Shown piece by piece: positions 34,501 to 64,000 of a stretch of 64,000 nt of DNA. The position numbers were made by a program, and so were the translations under genes. This stretch comes from Trachythela sp. YZ-2020 (lineage: Eukaryota > Cnidaria > Anthozoa > Malacalcyonacea > Clavulariidae): contig JADLSH010000395.1 of the NCBI GenBank assembly GCA_016169945.1, forward strand, positions 1,728,501 through 1,792,500, read 5' to 3'. The notes beneath the pieces were generated by a model. It did not search any database. It was given only the letters and a program-made list of their open reading frames with translations, and was not told the DNA's origin. Positions within the stretch are counted from its first letter, which is position 1. Every line of letters starts with the position of its first letter.

Positions 34501-34937
34501 TCTTCGGCAAAAGAAGTACAAAAGTACATATTTTGATATTATTAAATCCACTGAGCCATATTAATTTCTCAAAACTCCGCCATTTTAAACATTTTCCCGC
34601 CAGCGGGAAGGTCGCCACTTGTTTCCATCTACCAAACTGACGTTACGTCATTTTTTCAACTTTGAAGTAAAGTTTTAAAAACTTTGTAACTGACCCTAAC
34701 CCTAAAACCTACCCCAACCCCTAACCCAAAACCTAACCCTAACCCTAACCTAACCCTAACCAAATTGATGAAGAAAAATCAAGAAAAACAAATATGAAAA
34801 TCTTTGAAAATTGCGTAACGTCAGTTTGATAGATGGAAACAAGTGAAAACCCAGCGGGAAGTGGTAGAGCCCAGGCCATAAGCCGCCTAACCGGTCAAAA
34901 TTAAAAATTAAAAAACAAAACAAAAAGAAAAATTAAA
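34501..34937. promoter_or_regulatory. Divergent promoter interval between HUS1 and the KCTD gene
   Basis: 437 bp separate the two start codons. Near 34591-34610 lies a near-palindrome TTTTCCCGCCAGCGGGAA, which contains an E2F-like TTTCCCGC word. E2F control is plausible for a checkpoint gene but is inference. The rest is mostly the 240-bp insertion at 34611-34850. Confidence 0.55.
34611..34850. mobile_element. TIR element with telomere-like (CCCTAA) core between HUS1 and KCTD
   Basis: CACTTGTTTCCATCTACCAA then ACTGACGTTACG is inverted on the right (...CGTAACGTCAGTTTGATAGATGGAAACAAGTG). The core at 34686-34762 is CCCTAA-type repeats, some degenerate. The element is flanked by an 11-bp direct repeat CCAGCGGGAAG (34600-34610, 34851-34861), which looks like its target duplication. 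Confidence 0.8.
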
Positions 34938-35993
34938 ATGGCGGAATCTTTTCATTATCATGATGAATTTAAAAATGACATTGATAGCGGGGTAAAATGG
35001 CTTGTGGAGAAATTCAAAAAACGTGAAAAAGAGCTAGAAGACGCTGCGAGGGAACTTGAGATATCCAAAAGAAAATTTGAAGAAAAGATGAATATGGAAT
35101 TGGAAAAATTAGAACGAGAGACACAAGAACAAAGACGTGTCATTCAGGAGGAAAGATCCAAATTAGAAGCGGAAAAAGAATATATGCAAAATATTTATGA
35201 TATACAGTGTTCACATATCAAATTAGATGTGGGAGGACATATTTATTCCACATCATTAAGCACACTAACTCGTGATAAATCTTCTATGTTAGCAGTGATG
35301 TTTTCTGGAAGACATAAACTTGTACAGAGTAAAGAAAATACATATTTTATTGATAGAGATGGTACACATTTTAGATATATATTGAATTATCTTCGTGGTG
35401 ATCTACATTTAGATACATTTCCAGCTGATGTGACAGTTTTAAAAGAAATTCAAAGAGAAGCAGATTATTTTCAACTTTCAGGTTTATTTGAAATGATTGA
35501 ATCAATTCTAACCCCAACACCCCAGCCTGTTGATTATACTCAAGACTACATTGATTGCCTTTTAAACACCAAAACCATGGAGTCCACTTGTGCAGAGCAT
35601 AAAAATTCCCGAAATATGACAAAATCTAATCTCAATTTTGATAAAAGAAATTTATCCGGCCTGTCATTCATTCATACAGCATTTGTACATAATGTTAGTT
35701 TTGCAGAGGCAAAGTTGAGAGAGACTTCATTCTATGGTTGTGAGTTTGGTAGCAATGTTAAAGTAGATTTCACTCATGCAGATCTGACCGAGGCAGATTT
35801 CCGTCAGTGTCGAGCTCTTACTGTGGGACCACAGTTAACAAATGGACAGTCACATCAGCCACCACTTTATGGAACAAGTTGTACTAGTTTTCTTAATCTT
35901 ATTCAAGAAAAGAAAATATTATTTCAGGGAACAAAGGTGAAAGGAGCAAAGTTTGATCCAGGAGTCCTGGAATGTATTCTTCAAATGATGTGA
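34938..35993 (+). CDS. KCTD-family protein: coiled coil, BTB/T1 domain, pentapeptide-like C-terminus (351 residues, no intron)
   Basis: BTB/T1 (potassium-channel tetramerisation) proteins oligomerise and many serve as cullin-3 adaptors. Residues 22-88 form a strongly charged coiled coil (KKREKELEDAARELEISKRK). Residues 93-188 are the T1-type BTB (IKLDVGGHIYSTSLSTLTRD, SSMLAVMFSGRH, FIDRDGTHFRYILNYLRG, EADYFQLSGL). Residues 230-293 have A(D/N)LxxxxF-like steps (NLSGLSFIHTAF, SFAEAKLRETSFYGCEF, DFTHADLTEADF), as in pentapeptide repeats. KCTD9 combines BTB and pentapeptides but has a different N-terminus, so no one-to-one name is given. The start is the only ATG with context AAAATGGCG, and the frame runs without a break. 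It may share a promoter with HUS1. Substrate or partner unknown. Confidence 0.92.
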   Translation: MAESFHYHDEFKNDIDSGVKWLVEKFKKREKELEDAARELEISKRKFEEKMNMELEKLERETQEQRRVIQEERSKLEAEKEYMQNIYDIQCSHIKLDVGGHIYSTSLSTLTRDKSSMLAVMFSGRHKLVQSKENTYFIDRDGTHFRYILNYLRGDLHLDTFPADVTVLKEIQREADYFQLSGLFEMIESILTPTPQPVDYTQDYIDCLLNTKTMESTCAEHKNSRNMTKSNLNFDKRNLSGLSFIHTAFVHNVSFAEAKLRETSFYGCEFGSNVKVDFTHADLTEADFRQCRALTVGPQLTNGQSHQPPLYGTSCTSFLNLIQEKKILFQGTKVKGAKFDPGVLECILQMM

Positions 35994-37079
35994 AATTTGA
36001 AGTACTTGTGAATCACACAAATTTTCATTGAACTGTTCAAAATATTCATTCTCTATAAAGAAAGTCTAAAATGTACTTATATTGTCAAAAGAAATTATGT
36101 AAATAATATATATTGTTAACAAATTAGGAGTTAGAGCATTACCAGAAACTCTCATTTCATTATAACCTTTATTATAACATTTTATTATAATTTTTGTACC
36201 TTAATTTGTCTGTGAATGAGTCATGTTTTAAAGATTATGGTACTATTATCACTATTAAATACTGTTAACATTGAATATACAATATCAAGACACATGAGAG
36301 TGTGAGACCAATAACACTACACAGGTTCCGTGCCCGGGAAAATGTTTGAAACCATTCTGGGAGACTAGTTGACAGTAGTATATATGCATATTTCACTTGA
36401 TTTCTATTTGGGAGGCCCCTTTAGCTGGGGGCTTTTCCCCCCTTTCCTCCCCCCTGGGCGGCCCTGTTTGCATGTGTACGAGATTGCCACGATTTGATCA
36501 AGATTTGCTTTGGAGTTAGTTTTATCGTCAATTTTTGAAAATCAAATGTTTTAATGAAAATTTTGCCTGTAATTTGTGTGGAGGTTTTTGAATATTGTTT
36601 ATACTTCGGTTATAGTCTAGAGTCTTATATTAGTCTTACTGTATGTGTGTAGAGGCTTACGTCCTCTATATCTATTCTGTGCTTACGTGTTAGACTTATG
36701 CAGCTCGAGTCTCTGCAGGAGGATTCGTGCATAAACTCATCACGATCAAACTTGTCATTGATTGGCTAGTCGTATTCTATAATTAAATCTGATTGGTTGG
36801 CTAATGTATAAGTACTTTGATAAATCATTGGCTGAAAAAAGGATGCAGTGAGACAATGCGGATTACGCTCAAGATAGTGCGATTCGTGATTAAACTACAC
36901 AGCTATATCAGTCAATCAATTTGCAAGGTGACCATTGATTTGAAAATGGGAAAATGGATCATTCTTAGTCGTACGTTCGTGTTGTTAGGCAACGCTGATC
37001 TATTGCCCAATTACACACTGCAACGCCACGCATGTAAATTTCTTATAACATTTGAAGGAGTTCTAAAATACAATTCGTT
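35994..37079. other. Intergenic, KCTD gene to fucosyltransferase
   Basis: No gene seen. A G/C-run stretch near 36405-36470 ending CTGGGCGGCCCTG looks like one end of a hAT-type repeat without its partner. The fucosyltransferase promoter must lie at the right. Confidence 0.4.
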
Positions 37080-38309
37080 ATGAGCGTGAAATTTTACTGT
37101 CGATTAATTCTTCTGTCTACTTTTTTGCTTGTAATACTAGTTAGTCTAGTGTTCTTTAAATGGCAGATGTATAATATGAAAACAAGGCGTTATAAAGACA
37201 TATTAAAAACAAGTACGAAAAATGTGTTGAAATACTCGGAGAAACTTGAAAAGCCGAAATTGGTGTTGTTTTACACGACACTGTTTGGCCGAACACCGTG
37301 GCCCACGATTGAGAATGACTATAAATTCAACAATTGGAACAATATACCATGCCAAATAAGAAACTGCAGGATTTCCTACGATAAGAACGACTTAAACACA
37401 AGTGATGCAGTTATATTTCATGGCCAAGATATATACAACCTTGATCTTTCCAAACTCAGCAAGATAATCAAGCATCGTGCTAAACAACGTTGGATATTCT
37501 TCATACACGAAAATCCAGAATTTTTCACCCAAGATTTGAGCACGTTGAAAAATGTCTTCAACTGGACCATGACTTACAAATTAGATTCGGATATTTTTGT
37601 ACCATATTCGTATTACTTTCCAAAGTTCGGCAAGAGTCATGAGGTCACTACTGGTTCACAAGATTACACTCAGGGAAAGGACAGACTTATGGCCTGGATG
37701 GTGAGTCACTGCGGAAAACAGAGAGATAAACTTGTGATGAAATTAATGGAATATATTCCTGTTCATATTTACGGAAGATGTGCGCCGAAATTTTCTCAAA
37801 ACAGGAAATGCAATAGACGGGATAAAAATTGTCAAAAAACTCTACGTAGATATAAATTCTACTTAGCTTTCGAGAATGCAAACTGTGTTGATTATATCAC
37901 TGAGAAATATTGGATTATTTCGCTTCAAAATAATATAGTGCCAGTTGTTTTAGGTGGTGGAAACTACAGTAATAAAAATTTGGCTATTCCTGGATCGTTT
38001 ATAAATGTGATGGACTTTCAGTCGGTCAAAGAATTGGCGGATTACTTGTCCATGTTAGACAGGAATGATACAGCTTATAGCAAGTATTTTTCTTGGAAAG
38101 AGCGCTACTATGTTGATGTACCGCCATCTTGGACATGCCAAATGTGTTCAATGTTAAACAATGTCTCTCTTCCAATAAAGTCGTATGATCATCAACATTT
38201 TGAGAAGTTTTGGGGTCGTAAAAATAACTGTAGATTCTTGGATGAGAAAGTGGATAAAATTATATTAGGTTATTCAGGGGCTAACATCAGTAACAGAACT
38301 GCACAGTGA
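37080..38309 (+). CDS. Alpha-(1,3/4)-fucosyltransferase, GT10 family, intronless, 409 residues
   Basis: Transfers fucose from GDP-fucose to N-acetylglucosamine of glycans in the Golgi. Type II topology: short cytosolic tail, signal-anchor at residues 8-26 (RLILLSTFLLVILVSLVFF), stem, luminal catalytic domain. Seen: VIFHGQDI and WIFFIHENPEF in the N-terminal lobe. The GT10 donor-binding signature is at residues 258-278 (FYLAFENANCVDYITEKYW), then VPVVLGGGNYSN, PGSFINVMDFQSVKELADYL and a cysteine-bearing tail (WTCQMCSML). The length fits animal FUT enzymes, often single-exon. N-glycosylation sequons (NDT, NVS, NRT) are present. The linkage cannot be told from sequence. Upstream frames do not continue it. 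Confidence 0.95.
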   Translation: MSVKFYCRLILLSTFLLVILVSLVFFKWQMYNMKTRRYKDILKTSTKNVLKYSEKLEKPKLVLFYTTLFGRTPWPTIENDYKFNNWNNIPCQIRNCRISYDKNDLNTSDAVIFHGQDIYNLDLSKLSKIIKHRAKQRWIFFIHENPEFFTQDLSTLKNVFNWTMTYKLDSDIFVPYSYYFPKFGKSHEVTTGSQDYTQGKDRLMAWMVSHCGKQRDKLVMKLMEYIPVHIYGRCAPKFSQNRKCNRRDKNCQKTLRRYKFYLAFENANCVDYITEKYWIISLQNNIVPVVLGGGNYSNKNLAIPGSFINVMDFQSVKELADYLSMLDRNDTAYSKYFSWKERYYVDVPPSWTCQMCSMLNNVSLPIKSYDHQHFEKFWGRKNNCRFLDEKVDKIILGYSGANISNRTAQ

Positions 38310-39146
38310 TTTACCGCCGATAAAAATGGATATTTGATTCACGGAATTATAGCGGTTGTACTCTTATTGCATGTAGTCTTGATCTGATGGTCGTATCACT
38401 CCTTATTAGAACCAACAACGTTGGGATAGTTTGTATGCATTTTAACAATTCAAATAAACGTTAAAGCATTCTGATTGGTTGCATATACCCACAGTAAGCT
38501 GAGTCCATCAATGAGTGGAAAAGCAGCCTATGCCTCGTTTATCTTTCCTCTTCTTAAGCTTTTTAGTTATAAACCTTGGTGTTATTTCTCTTTTTATTGT
38601 GCTTATATTTAATGAGACATTTAACAAATTGTAAATTAGAAAATGTATTAAATTGTTATTATTGTTACACATACGACACTCTTGCAATGTAATGAATATA
38701 TAATTGGAAAATTGAGAGAATTAGAAATTAATTAGTTTTAATAAACATACAAAAATGTGATCAAACCCGTTTTTGGTTTCTAATGTAAAGAAAGTAGATA
38801 ATGTTCCGTGCGAAGTTAAAGAGTGAAATTCACACTAAAAATTATTTCCAAGTGTGAAAAAATTTGCCTTCAACATATCACAGAAGAGTTACCAAGGTAT
38901 CTCTCCTAGTTTTTCAGTTCAACAGTTTTAGGATGTCCAAATTTACGTCACAGGCGGTGTGTCTCACCGGGATACCTGGATATTTCCCGATGGGCCCAGT
39001 GTTTGTAAAGAAAATGCACTCTTAAGAAGCCTCCTAAAGTGTCATGTTCTCTGCATCTTTGAGTGAACCGCCCTGATTTAAATGTGTTATGAAAATATTG
39101 TGTGTTATACATGCATGTGTAAATAGAAAATACCACTGTTCATTGA
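38310..39146. other. Convergent 3' ends of the fucosyltransferase and multi-PDZ genes
   Basis: Sense AATAAA signals for the fucosyltransferase at 38453 and near 38740; a minus-strand AATAAA at 38598-38593 could serve the PDZ gene. The 3' UTRs may therefore overlap. Confidence 0.45.

Positions 39147-64000
<24,854 letters not shown>

Noticed and set aside
34686..34762. Chromosome end or telomere-fusion point
   Set aside because: The tract is short, degenerate and enclosed in inverted repeats with a target duplication, so it is part of an insertion.
36817..37083. 88-residue frame just before the fucosyltransferase
   Set aside because: Different frame from the enzyme, no similarity, no donor that would join it; likely 5' UTR or intergenic chance frame.

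Overview
The window is eukaryotic, animal nuclear DNA. It is AT-rich, its genes carry many short exons with GT..AG introns, and transposons, SINEs and minisatellites fill the introns. The families present (SPOP, a TSPAN13/31-type tetraspanin, myosin essential light chain, HUS1, a KCTD protein, a GT10 fucosyltransferase, an MPDZ/PATJ-type multi-PDZ scaffold, small intronless rhodopsin-like receptors) are metazoan. The receptor style and the dispersed repeats suggest an early-branching marine invertebrate, most likely a cnidarian; that placement is inference. All exon models were joined by hand from splice signals, reading phase and family similarity.

Layout. (1) 98-3110, minus: SPOP-type MATH-BTB adaptor, with the last and first coding exons not seen. 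(2) 6717-14069, plus: complete 5-exon tetraspanin. (3) 15456-21342, plus: myosin essential light chain, complete except for one small unfound exon. (4) 22432-34500, minus: complete 8-exon HUS1 whose introns are packed with transposons; its 3' end converges on the light chain. (5) 34938-35993, plus: intronless coiled-coil/BTB/pentapeptide KCTD protein, divergent from HUS1 across 437 bp. That gap holds an inverted-repeat element with a telomere-like core. (6) 37080-38309, plus: intronless alpha-fucosyltransferase. (7) 39147 to beyond the right edge, minus: 29 exons of an MPDZ-like scaffold encoding nine PDZ domains. (8) Nested in one 6.1-kb intron of that gene: an intact receptor gene (57076-57918, minus), a near-complete copy stopped just after its NPxxY motif (54624-55382, plus) and a deleted fragment (56238-56400).

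Mobile and repeated DNA. Several non-autonomous elements have both terminal inverted repeats and 8-bp target duplications (hAT-like), including one nested inside another. A ~1-kb MULE-like element has a 9-bp duplication and tandemly repetitive ends. There are two foldback elements built on a TTGTTACAAG-like motif, remnants of non-LTR reverse transcriptases, at least three tRNA-derived SINE types, minisatellites of 14, 15 and 17 bp, and a long ATT microsatellite.

The genes do not form one pathway. They are housekeeping and cell-biology genes (ubiquitin ligase adaptor, actomyosin, 9-1-1 checkpoint clamp, glycan synthesis, polarity scaffold) plus a lineage-specific receptor cluster. I found no convincing new multi-gene system. 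The most notable non-genic structures are the telomere-repeat element between HUS1 and the KCTD gene, the nested hAT-like pair, the MULE-like element, and a small module that carries a length-variable GC-rich minisatellite.
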